Source: Chiua virens (Eukaryota; Basidiomycota; Agaricomycetes; Boletales; Boletaceae). Taken from it: a stretch of 64,000 nucleotides of DNA. The DNA lies in contig JAHNUO010000009.1 in the NCBI GenBank assembly GCA_019787685.1, positions 682,001 to 746,000 of the forward strand, given 5' to 3'. A program made the translations under genes and the position numbers. A model generated the notes under the pieces. It was not told the origin of the DNA. It searched no databases and saw only the letters and a program-made list of their open reading frames with translations. Within the stretch, counting starts at the first letter, position 1. Every line of letters starts with the position of its first letter. Of this stretch, positions 54,651 to 63,867 are shown one piece after another.

Positions 54651-57600
54651 ATGCAAATCCCCGTTAGGTTGAACGCTACTAGTACCTCGAAAGACGTCGA
54701 CACCCGCGCCCTCATCGACTCTGGGGCCGGAATCAATTGTATCGACTGGCACTTCGTCCAGAAGAACAAATTCCCGAAAGAGCGTCTCCCGAAGCCGATC
54801 CCGGTCAGGAACGTGGACGCTACCATGAACAAGAACGGTGACATCAAATTCACCACCACCCTCCGGATAGCCCTTGGCGGGGTACTCCAACGTGTTAAGT
54901 TCCACGTCATCCACTGCGGAACTGAAAACGTTATCCTAGGTCTCCCCTGGTTGAAAGCAACCAACCCCGTGATCGACTGGGTTACCAAAACCATCTCCAT
55001 CTCCGCCCCCGAAGTCGACCTCCCTCCTATCACCACCGACGAACCACGACACTCCGCCAAACTCGCTCACCCCCCTCCTATCCGTCCCGTTCGCCACCTC
55101 GATGTCGATCCCATCTGGGACGGCAAACTCTATGACTACCTTGGCACCGAAACTGGGCATTGTTTCACGACCCAATCCGTGCAACACTCTGTCAACCGCG
55201 TCATCCGCGCGGGACGACGCTTCGTTCAGACCACTCAACCCGAGAAGCTCACCAACGCTACCGCCCTTGCCGCGGCAGCAAAGAAACCCAAGATCACCCT
55301 CCCTCCGGAATACTCCGAATTCGAATCGGTATTTGCAAAGGAACCCTTCAACCAAATGCCCCCATCCCGGACCTGCGACCACGAGATCCACCTCAAGGAC
55401 TCGTTCCAACCAAAGGTCGGGAAAGTCTACCCCCTATCTCCCGATGAACGGAAAGCCACCGACGAATTCATCGACGAACATCTCGCCAACGGCAAGATTA
55501 GACCATCTAACTCGCCACAGGCCTCTCCGTTCTTCTTCGTCAAAAAGAAGGACGGCAAACTACGACCTTGCCAGGATTACCGCTACGTGAACGAACACAC
55601 CGTCCGTGACGCCTATCCTCTACCCCTGATCTCCGACCTCGTTGACAAACTCAAAGACGCTAAACTCTTCACCAAGTTTGACGTCCGATGGGGCTACAAC
55701 AACGTCCGAATCAAAGACGGACACCAATGGAAGGCCGCCTTCATCACCCACCGCGGTCTCTTCGAACCCACAGTCATGTTCTTCGGGCTGACCAACTCCC
55801 CCGCCACCTTCCAGCGATTCATGAACGACTCCTTCCGCGACATGATCGCTGAAGGATGGCTCGTCATCTACATGGACGACCTCCTGATCTTCTCCGAGAA
55901 TGAGGCTGAGCATACTGAGCGCACCAAGCGCGTTCTGGCCCGAATGAAGGAACTCGACCTTCACCTCAAACTCGAGAAGTGCCACTTTGCCACCACCGAG
56001 GTCGAATACCTCGGCATGATCGCTCGCCCCGGAGAACTCGCCATGGACCCCATAAAGGTCGCTGGCATCGCAGACTGGCCCACGCCCACCAAGCTCAAGG
56101 ACGTACGATCGTTCATGGGCTTCGCCAACTTCTACCGTCGGTTCATTCCCGACTACTCGACCATCGCCCGCCCCCTCGTCGATCTTACAAAGAAAGACGC
56201 TCCTTGGACTTGGGGTCCTCCTCAGGTCAATGCCTTCGAACGCCTCAAAAAGGCCTTCACCACGGATCCCGTATTACGGTTTCCCGACTCCTCCCGACCC
56301 TTCGCCATCGCCACGGACGCGTCCAAACACGCAACCGGTGGTGTCCTCCTCCAGACCGACGTCAACGGTGACTGGAAACCTTGTTCTTACCTCTCCCAGT
56401 CTTTCAACGCTGCGGAGCGAAACTACGACATCTATGACCGTGAACTTCTAGCGGTCATCAGGTCCCTCAAAGCCTGGCGCCACCACCTCCGTGGAAGCGC
56501 ACATCCCGTGACGGTCTTCTCCGACCACAAGAACCTGACTTATTTCCGTCAGCCCCAGAACCTGAACCGCCGACAAGCCCGTTGGCTCCTCGACCTCGCC
56601 GACTTCGACCTCACCTTCTCCCACGTCCCCGGCAAGCTCCTGGATGGTCCTGACGCACTCTCCCGCCGCCCTGACCATATCACCCCCGACACCGACAACG
56701 AAGATGTCACTCTCCTCCCGGACGACGTATTCGTCAACCTTGTCACCCTCGACCTCCAATCCCTCATCGCTAAGTCGTCCGCAGACGATCCGCTTGTCCT
56801 TGACACCTTGAACGCCATGGACGGAGGTCTCCCGTCATCCTTCCGTGCCCGCCTCTCTGACTGGAAATACGATGCTGGCATCCTGACTTACCAGGGCCGC
56901 GTCTACGTTCCCCCCGACTTGAACCTGCGGCAGCAAATAGTTGCCCGCCACCACGATTCCCACGTCGCCGGCCACCCCGGCTTCCTGAAAACTCACCAAC
57001 TCGTCGCCGCAGAATTCTGGTGGCCGAGTTTGGCCTCCTTCGTCCGCTCCTACGTCTCCGGTTGCGCCGCCTGCCAACAGCAGAAGGTCAACACTCACCC
57101 GACCACCCCGCCTCTCTCCCCGATCCCCTCCGCGTGTTCTCGCCCATTCCAGAACATCTCCGTCGATCTCATCACCGACCTGCCCACCTCCGCGGAGGGC
57201 TACGATTCTCTTATGGTCGTGGTCGACCACGGCCTTACGAAGGGGGTAATTCTTTGCCCAACCGTGAAAACCGCCGACTCCACGGGTATAGCATGCCTTT
57301 TTTTCCACAAGGTATACACGCGTTTCGGCCTCTACAACAAGATCATCTCAGATCGCGGACCACAATTCGCCTCCGCCTTCGCCAAGGAACTAGCCCGACT
57401 AATTGGGTACAAGCTCTCCCTCTCCACCGCCTACCACCCTCAATCAGATGGGGAGACGGAACGAGTCAACCAAGAAGTTGAAACCTATCTGCACATGTAT
57501 TGCCAGAACAACCCCTCATCCTGGGCCGACCTGATCCCCATGGCCGAATTTGCCCACAACCACAGCCCTCACTCCATCACCGGGAAATCCCCTTTCTTCC

Positions 57601-59483
57601 TGATGATGGGCTACGAACCTCGACCCCTCCCCGCTATTATAGCGGAAACCAAGCTCCCAGCCATTGAAGAACGTCTCAAAACCCTCTCGGCTGCCCGCGA
57701 CGAAGCCCTTGCCGCCCACGAACTCGCCCGCCAAGCCATGAAAGCCCGCTCCTTCAAGAAGTTCAAACCCTTCGCCAAAGGAGATCAGGTTTGGCTGGAA
57801 GCCTGCAATTTGAAACGGGAACTCATCTCCCCAAAACTCGCATCTCGCCGAGAAGGACCCTTTACCATCACGGAAGTCCTTTCTCCGCTCACTTACCGCC
57901 TCCGTCTTCCTAAGACCTGGAAAATACATCCGGTCTTCCACACTTCCCTCCTATCGCCCTATCGCGAAACGGAGACCTATGGCACCAATTTCCCGAAGCC
58001 ACCCCCGGACCTTATCGCAGGGGAAGAAGAATACGAGATCGAACGGATCTTAAATCACTCCAAGAACCCGCGGAACTGCAAGTTCCTGATCCGATGGAAA
58101 GGGTACTCCGCATCGGACGACTCCTGGGAACCTGAGTCTAATCTCAGCAATGCCAAGGACACGGTCGACGCATATAAGCGCGGCCACCCCAGAGATTTCC
58201 CCTCAGCTCCACCCCCTCGACCTCCTCGCTCCCCACTCAGACCTCCCCCGCCAGTCTCAGTCAAGGCAGTAATGTCCTACCGCTCCTGCTCGACCCCCGA
58301 CTTCAAAAACGAAATCATCCACTCCGTCCCTATCTTCACCCCTACCGCGTCCATTCCTCACTGCCCGCTCCCACCTCCGGCCACTCCCCTCACCAATGGG
58401 TCCTCCCTCTCCTCCGAATCCTCCCTCACCGAGTCCACCCGACCCCCTTCTCCAGCTGTTTCAGCAGTTGCGAGCGCAGGATGGGGAGCGCCTTCTCAAT
58501 GGCCTGTTCCTCCTTCTCTTCCTGACCCTATTCGTCCTCCTGTCGCGTCGGTAGACCTTCCCTACCACGCTCATACCATACGCTCTTCGACCTCTACCCC
58601 CGAGTACTTTCATCGCATGCGCGAACTCATCCTAGACCCAGCGATGGCCTTCCCCATCGAACATCACTTGGACCTAAACTCCCCACTGAACGCCATCTAT
58701 CTGGCGTACCTCCAATGCGAGCGCCTCACGTTCGTCCAATCGGACCTCCTCGGCAGCAACCGCCACAACCGCCTCCTCTCGGCCGTCACCGGTCAAATCC
58801 ACGACCGCATCCGTGCGTACCTCGAACACGTCCTCCACCAGATGCAGATGGGGGAATTCCTCGACGACCTTCGCCGATATCAGGCGGAACTCGCAGCTCG
58901 CACTCGTCCCCCTACCCCCTCTCCCTCGACTCCCTCTGTGTCCTCGGAACCCTTTACGGAGGCCGAGATGATCGCGTCCAACCGCGCCGAAGCCGAACAT
59001 CTTTTTCGGACCGGTCAGGTATCCCTCCCCGACGACCACCCCCGTTACCATGAGGCCTGCTTTGAGTGCCGAAAACTCGGACATATCCGCATCGAATGCG
59101 GCATGTACCAATGCCCCATTTGCCTCACCTGGTCCCCTGGCCATATCCAGTCCCGGTGCCCTGGACGACCTCCTCGGATACGCTCTCGCATCCCCCTGGC
59201 CGACCGACTTCTTCCTGTCGCCGCCGGAGCCACTTGGAGCCGATGCTCCCCTCGCCCTGCCATCCCCTCTACCTCGTCCTCGTCGACGAACTCGTCCTCG
59301 TCCCCACGCCGCAACCGCCGCGCCGTACTCCCTGTACCCCCACCTCAACGAGCCCGCCGCTCTGCGCCCCGACGCTCTGCGTCTCCTGATCGACGCTCGG
59401 CGTCCCCTTGTGATGACCCCATCGACGACGAGGGATACGCCAATATCACGGGAAGCCCTGTTAGGCATTCTTTCGATTTCTAG
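54651..59483 (+). CDS. pol: Pol polyprotein: protease, RT, RNase H, integrase, chromodomain and zinc-knuckle extension
   Basis: 1,610 residues from the first ATG; the frame is open back to the slippery site at 54,564. In order: aspartic protease with DSGAG (23-27); reverse transcriptase with YPLPLI, KFDVRWGYNN and YMDD (407-410); RNase H with ATDASKHATGG (about 555) and later NYDIYDRELLAV; integrase HHCC zinc finger (about 767-808) and a DDE core (DLITDLP, ISDRGPQ, GETERVNQ; about 838-935); a GPF-type segment; a chromodomain with EIERIL, FLIRWKGY and DSWEPESNL (about 1,127-1,175), which binds histone marks and targets integration. After it comes a further stretch of about 430 residues, Pro/Ser-rich, with CFECRKLGHIRIEC (about 1,470) and a second Cys/His cluster (CPICLTWSPGHIQSRC), ending in Arg/Ser-rich sequence. 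No stops or missing catalytic residues seen. Confidence 0.95.
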   Translation: MQIPVRLNATSTSKDVDTRALIDSGAGINCIDWHFVQKNKFPKERLPKPIPVRNVDATMNKNGDIKFTTTLRIALGGVLQRVKFHVIHCGTENVILGLPWLKATNPVIDWVTKTISISAPEVDLPPITTDEPRHSAKLAHPPPIRPVRHLDVDPIWDGKLYDYLGTETGHCFTTQSVQHSVNRVIRAGRRFVQTTQPEKLTNATALAAAAKKPKITLPPEYSEFESVFAKEPFNQMPPSRTCDHEIHLKDSFQPKVGKVYPLSPDERKATDEFIDEHLANGKIRPSNSPQASPFFFVKKKDGKLRPCQDYRYVNEHTVRDAYPLPLISDLVDKLKDAKLFTKFDVRWGYNNVRIKDGHQWKAAFITHRGLFEPTVMFFGLTNSPATFQRFMNDSFRDMIAEGWLVIYMDDLLIFSENEAEHTERTKRVLARMKELDLHLKLEKCHFATTEVEYLGMIARPGELAMDPIKVAGIADWPTPTKLKDVRSFMGFANFYRRFIPDYSTIARPLVDLTKKDAPWTWGPPQVNAFERLKKAFTTDPVLRFPDSSRPFAIATDASKHATGGVLLQTDVNGDWKPCSYLSQSFNAAERNYDIYDRELLAVIRSLKAWRHHLRGSAHPVTVFSDHKNLTYFRQPQNLNRRQARWLLDLADFDLTFSHVPGKLLDGPDALSRRPDHITPDTDNEDVTLLPDDVFVNLVTLDLQSLIAKSSADDPLVLDTLNAMDGGLPSSFRARLSDWKYDAGILTYQGRVYVPPDLNLRQQIVARHHDSHVAGHPGFLKTHQLVAAEFWWPSLASFVRSYVSGCAACQQQKVNTHPTTPPLSPIPSACSRPFQNISVDLITDLPTSAEGYDSLMVVVDHGLTKGVILCPTVKTADSTGIACLFFHKVYTRFGLYNKIISDRGPQFASAFAKELARLIGYKLSLSTAYHPQSDGETERVNQEVETYLHMYCQNNPSSWADLIPMAEFAHNHSPHSITGKSPFFLMMGYEPRPLPAIIAETKLPAIEERLKTLSAARDEALAAHELARQAMKARSFKKFKPFAKGDQVWLEACNLKRELISPKLASRREGPFTITEVLSPLTYRLRLPKTWKIHPVFHTSLLSPYRETETYGTNFPKPPPDLIAGEEEYEIERILNHSKNPRNCKFLIRWKGYSASDDSWEPESNLSNAKDTVDAYKRGHPRDFPSAPPPRPPRSPLRPPPPVSVKAVMSYRSCSTPDFKNEIIHSVPIFTPTASIPHCPLPPPATPLTNGSSLSSESSLTESTRPPSPAVSAVASAGWGAPSQWPVPPSLPDPIRPPVASVDLPYHAHTIRSSTSTPEYFHRMRELILDPAMAFPIEHHLDLNSPLNAIYLAYLQCERLTFVQSDLLGSNRHNRLLSAVTGQIHDRIRAYLEHVLHQMQMGEFLDDLRRYQAELAARTRPPTPSPSTPSVSSEPFTEAEMIASNRAEAEHLFRTGQVSLPDDHPRYHEACFECRKLGHIRIECGMYQCPICLTWSPGHIQSRCPGRPPRIRSRIPLADRLLPVAAGATWSRCSPRPAIPSTSSSSTNSSSSPRRNRRAVLPVPPPQRARRSAPRRSASPDRRSASPCDDPIDDEGYANITGSPVRHSFDF

Positions 59484-59517
59484 TGATGATCTTCGCATGG
59501 TGCTTTGATCGTACTCC

Positions 59518-59525
59518 GGGGGTAA
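59518..59525 (+). promoter_or_regulatory. polypurine tract of Ty3/gypsy element (weak)
   Basis: GGGGGTAA directly precedes the 3' LTR. It is short for a polypurine tract, but the position is right. Confidence 0.5.
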
Positions 59526-60252
59526 TGTTACGATTTCTTTCTTTTCTTTGTTTCACTTGTACTACTTTGCTTCACTCGATACCTAGGTATCTTCGTACGC
59601 TCATCCGTACGCGTTCATCCTTACGTAACCTCATCGGCCTTACCCGATGCTTACTCTTTTCTTTCTCGTCATCATCCGATGGCATCGCGCTTACTCATTC
59701 CATTCTCGTTATCCTCCGATGGCTTCGCATTTGTCATTTCACTTTCGTCATCGTCCGCTGCCATCGCATCGTACGATTTCCCCTTTTGATTACTGCGCAC
59801 TCCTTTCGGCCCTTTCGCCCTTCCGCTCTTCTGGCCACCCTCTTTTAGTTATTTGGTCCGTGCGCAGTTCAGTAGTATAAATACCTCGCAGCAATACTCC
59901 TGTACACTAGTCTTGATCTCCGCAATCTAGCTGAGTATCTCTGCTCCACTCGGATCCTTCCCTGTGACCTCTTGACCTGGGACTTCTCTCGTCGTCCCTT
60001 GACCAAACACTCGAACCCTCAACAGGGTACCCTTGACCCACGACCGTCCCTCGGGTATAGATTCCCAACCGGACAGTTCTCAGCAACGCCTGAGTCCTCA
60101 CTCGTCTCTCTGGTAGCCACCCGCTGACCAGAACTCCTTGTTCAACTCTTCAGCGCACCACATACCAAGTGGTGGTTGTTTGAGTTATCGCAGCCACTTG
60201 GTACTTGGCGCTTTTGCGGCTACGCTAGGTCCTACCCGGAACTACCGTAACA
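59526..60252 (+). repeat. 3' LTR of Ty3/gypsy element
   Basis: 727 bp, same length as the 5' LTR with one visible difference. The target duplication GCAAT follows. Confidence 0.95.
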
Positions 60253-60462
60253 GCAATGAGGTCGCAAAACAGGTGTCTGGATTACCAGAATGCTCTGCTG
60301 TCGAGGCTCGTGGAGCTGAAGGTGGAGGAGGTGTATGGGGCGAAGTCGGAGGAGTCGGATGATGAGGATGTCGATGCGGAGGTGGGCAAAAAGGAGCTCG
60401 CGGAGATGGGCACGGAGGTGGAGATGGGCGACTTGGCAGATGCGGAGGGAGAAGTAGAGTAG
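60253..60462 (+). pseudogene. antisense ORF of element B, 3' part
   Basis: Continues the frame cut at 52,523. After LQAA it reads MRSQNRCLDYQNALLSRLVE, then an acidic SEESDDEDVDAEVG stretch, and stops at 60,460-60,462. The junction with the 5' part is exact after removal of the Ty3/gypsy element and one GCAAT. Confidence 0.65.
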
Positions 60463-61999
60463 AACATGTACTTATGAAGTTGCAAAAAGCAACAAGATAT
60501 GATTCTCGGAGGAAAACGGAGTGAGTGGAGATGGAAGTGTGGGAAACGGGAGGTCCATATCCCCCTCTTAGGCTAGACATCCCAGCGTCTAGCAGTGGAG
60601 GTGGACGGAGGGAGTTTGAGGTACGAAGGAGGAGGGATGTGAGTGCCTTTCAAAGTAATCCAGGAAAGAACGGTATACATTGTAGAAAATGAAAATAATA
60701 GGCGATAAGAAGAAAGGTGGGGCGATAGGTTCGTCCCAAGGGGGGTTATATTTGAAGGAATGATGGATTCAGGTTTGTCTAAGAGTCCTAGAGGCTGCTG
60801 AACAATCCAGAATGAAAAGCGGTCGATGTAAAAGTAGCCAGGTGGAGGCAAGGATGTGAGAGTATTGTTTCAAGTAGATGAGATGCAGAGGAACGATAGG
60901 ATGAGGTAAAAGAAAAACTATCCAGCTCACTCACACACGGGAGAGTAAACAGGAGATCTCCTGAACGCAGAAAGACAATATTTTTGTGTTAGAAACATGG
61001 TTTTATAGTCCTGGGCATAACCCAGGACTGTAAAAGGTAATCTGACCCTAAGTAAGTGTACAGGATCGACATAGGGTGAGTATGCTAAGAAGGAGTGTCA
61101 AACCTTGTAGATAACAAAGAAAGAAAAGGTGTTAGGATAGTAATGACCTTAATAAGGCCAAATCAAGTAGAACAAGTCAAATCGGATGAAGCGGAATACG
61201 TACAAAGGAACCGGATTGGATCGCATTGACTCGGATTGGACTCGGATTGGATTCGGATGATCTGTAAATGCTAGGAATGAAACTGGGCTGGCACAAAGTC
61301 GATGGCGGATGAGACGGGAGGTAATATGACATGATGAAGAGCGAGGAAAATGTATCCTACAACCATAGGGAGTATCTAACTCCTACAACATCACTGAGGT
61401 TCCATGGAGTTTTCAATGTCGAGCAAGGAGGGATGACCAGAGTAACCTAGAGCATCGGAGTAGTAGCTGGAGTTGCCAGAGGGAACACCCAAAGGTGCAG
61501 AGTCGAGCTCATATGTGTTGGCATCCATGTTCAGGTGAACAGAAAAAGTTACTGTCCATAACTCGTCACTCAACAGAGTGTTAGTGAGCAGATCAGTGGT
61601 ATCCAAGAATCAAGAGAACAGGGGGACCCAACGGAGGTGCATGGAGTGCGGTCGGAGTGATCATAGGGTAAGGTCAGAGGAGTTATGAGGAGGTCGGGGT
61701 AAACGGAGATGAGAGTTGGGGTAAACAGAGTTGAGAGTCAGGGTGAATGGAGTTGAGGAGTGGAGGGGTAGGGAGTATCGAGGTAAAGAATCATGTCCTC
61801 GAACTCTCTCGGGGTGAAAAGAAGAAGGGAGGTAATGACATGAACTGAAGTTCATGAGGTCCAGAGTGTCGAAAAGACTGGATCCGTTGGTTCTGGGTAT
61901 ACTCCTTGTTGTGCAGTAGAAGGTAACGCTCCTTCAGAATACATGGAGTCAGGGGTCGGAGGCTTAGTCGGTGTCCTCGGAGGAGGATGCCGGAGTTGC
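60463..61999 (-). other. degenerate internal region of element B
   Basis: The part where pol would be expected. Short minus-strand frames (61,606-61,391; 61,855-61,661) continue after gag with repeated stops, and no protease, RT or integrase motif is visible. A second polypurine-like AGAGGGGGATA lies at about 60,558-60,568. Confidence 0.5.
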
Positions 62000-63014
62000 T
62001 CACGTAGCACAGGGCTTCGCAGAGCAAGAAGTGGACTTGGGGCAGTCCTTAGCCTTATGTTCTGGGAGGCCACAGAACATACATAAGAGGAGGTCGAAAC
62101 GTCTCTGACGTTCAATGGAGGTGAGTTTACCGTCTTCACCGAGTGGTGATTCAGGTTCTTGGGGTGTGGAGGTAGACTTGACGGAGTCATCGGAGTCATA
62201 TTCTTGGTCGGATTCGGGGATAGGAGATGGTGTGGATGCGGAGTTTCTGGAGGATTGCATGGAGGCACGATTAATCTCGGAGTTGCGCTCCCAATGACAA
62301 GCATTGATAGCTTGCACCATGTAACGCATTTCAGAGAGCCTTGGGGGTTTGCCTATGCGAGAGATTTCGTCTTTGATGTGGTTTGGCAGACCATTGTAAA
62401 AATGGGTACGGAGAGCACCTTCTCCATAACCACGGACTTGAGCAGCTAAGCGGTTAAACTCAACTACATATTTGTTGATTCTTTGTCCATCACTCATGGA
62501 CAGATCTCGGAGTTCATACTCCGCATCTCCAACCGGATCGTGCAGACCAAAGTTCATCTGGAGTTCCAGAACAAAGTCGGTGTAGTGATCTTTCCAGAGG
62601 GGACGGGAGACAGAGGGGTCAGATTCAAGGAGGTCGGGTTCAAACCACTCAAGGGCAATTCCTTTCAGATAAGACAGTGCAAATGTGACTTTGGCACGGT
62701 CTGAGCGGAAAGCCTTGGGACAGTCCTGGAAGTTCAACTCGCATTGAACAAGAAAGACTTGGAGTTTGCAGGGGCTTGTCCCATCAAACTGATCAGGTTC
62801 TCTGACTTTAGTGTGAGGGGAGGAGCTAGAGGAGGGGCGACAAGAGGCATGAGTGAGACTTTGTATTGCATTTGTCAATCACCCATAGGTATTATCAGAG
62901 GCAAGTTCAGTTTCGGGGTCAGAGAAGTCATCTCTGGAGTTGGGTTCATCAGAGGGATGTCCCCTGGAGGAGCCCGGAATACTCGGAGATTGATTACGGG
63001 AAGACAGAGTTCGC
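62000..63014 (-). pseudogene. gag: Gag of element B
   Basis: The main frame is 62,878-62,000 (about 292 residues), opened upstream by the same frame to about 63,014, with one intervening TGA at 62,879-62,881. A retrotransposon gag region carries KVREPDQFDGTSPCKLQVFL, AKVTFALSYLKGIALEWFEP and LRDLSMSDGQRINKYVVEFN. The zinc knuckle CMFCGLPEHKAKDC (CX2CX4HX4C) lies near the end. The TGA fits CGA to TGA decay. The solo LTR at 63,015-63,627 interrupts the leader or Gag N-terminus. It differs clearly from the Gag of the young element. Confidence 0.75.
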
Positions 63015-63627
63015 TGAAGGTAATATATCCCGGCTGTAGTGCAATACTCAGGGGGATTGAAAGAAGTAGAAAGAGGGTGAAGGAATGCGATTCCGTTCAA
63101 CCCAGGGACAACACTGAGTTGGTGAACGACGAATAATGGTTTTTGAGTAGTCCGAGATGAATCTGGGGCAAATCCGGATTAAAACGGATAGAAAAGCGGA
63201 CACGGCAGTCCAATCCGGATCGAGAAAATACGAGGAGAGCGAGAGAAAACGAACGTCGACCGAAAACGATGTGAGACAGATGCACACGGGCAAAAGCTAC
63301 TGTATTTTGTCAATACAGTGAATTTATAGTCCTCGGGAATACCCTCAGACTCGTCCTAAGTAAGGATAATAATAAAAAGAAGGTTTTCGTACGGTATAAA
63401 GTTCGAGAGGCACCTGAACGTCCCTGCAAGGGCTGCGTGACATGGTCTAGCCAATGCTAAGTACGAATAAGGAGCATCAAAAATAAAATAAAAGAGTCCG
63501 AGGCAAATCGGGCGTGGATACAGCAATCCGGATGAGTTCGCACAAGCAGACAGATCAGGATTGGGATCGGGTGACGACAGGGTGCGGAAACGTGCTATGC
63601 GAGCACAGGGAATACCTATTCCCTACA
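63015..63627 (-). mobile_element. solo LTR, family D, inside element B
   Basis: 613 bp, TGTAGGGAATAG...ATTACCTTCA on the minus strand, flanked by the perfect 4-bp duplication TCGC (63,011-63,014 and 63,628-63,631). Confidence 0.88.
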
Positions 63628-63854
63628 TCGCGCACCCAGGAATACGGGTGCTCGAGAGGCAGAGGATGCGATAAGTCGAGTGGAGAAACCTCAGAAATCT
63701 TTGATGACTTCAGGAGTTCGTCAGCAACTGAGGAGGTTTCTGAGGGATTGGATGCAGGTAGTGTCAGATAGGTTCAAGGTAGAGATACCAGTAGTACTGG
63801 TCTGAGGGCAGGTGTGAGAGGACATAGGTCGTGAGGTGACTGATGACAAGAAGC

Positions 63855-63865
63855 AGTCTGAATAT
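63855..63865 (-). other. primer binding site of element B (self-priming)
   Basis: Minus-strand ATATTCAGACT, two bases after the LTR end (63,868), is the exact reverse complement of AGTCTGAATAT in the LTR (51,192-51,182). Confidence 0.7.
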
Positions 63866-63867
63866 AC

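Larger units (their letters stand above)
52524..60252 (+). mobile_element. chromodomain Ty3/gypsy retrotransposon, nearly intact and young
   Basis: 7,729 bp with 727-bp LTRs, TG...CA ends and a perfect 5-bp target duplication GCAAT (52,519-52,523 and 60,253-60,257). Gag and Pol frames are uninterrupted. The LTRs differ only at 52,709/59,710 (C versus T in CTCGTCATCC), so insertion is recent. Removing it with one GCAAT restores an uninterrupted frame through the antisense ORF of element B. Its CpG content is high, unlike the decayed relatives at 41.4 and 48.5 kb. Probably able to transpose. Confidence 0.95.

Noticed and set aside
58674..59498. Long minus-strand ORF opposite the pol 3' end (274 codons)
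   Set aside because: Antisense shadow of the Arg/Ser-rich pol tail; unlike the element B antisense ORF it has no domain or intron.
63015..63627. Family D LTR as the 5' LTR of the adjacent minus-strand gag element
   Set aside because: It has its own perfect 4-bp target duplication (TCGC), and the gag-side frame continues on its other side, so it is an insertion.
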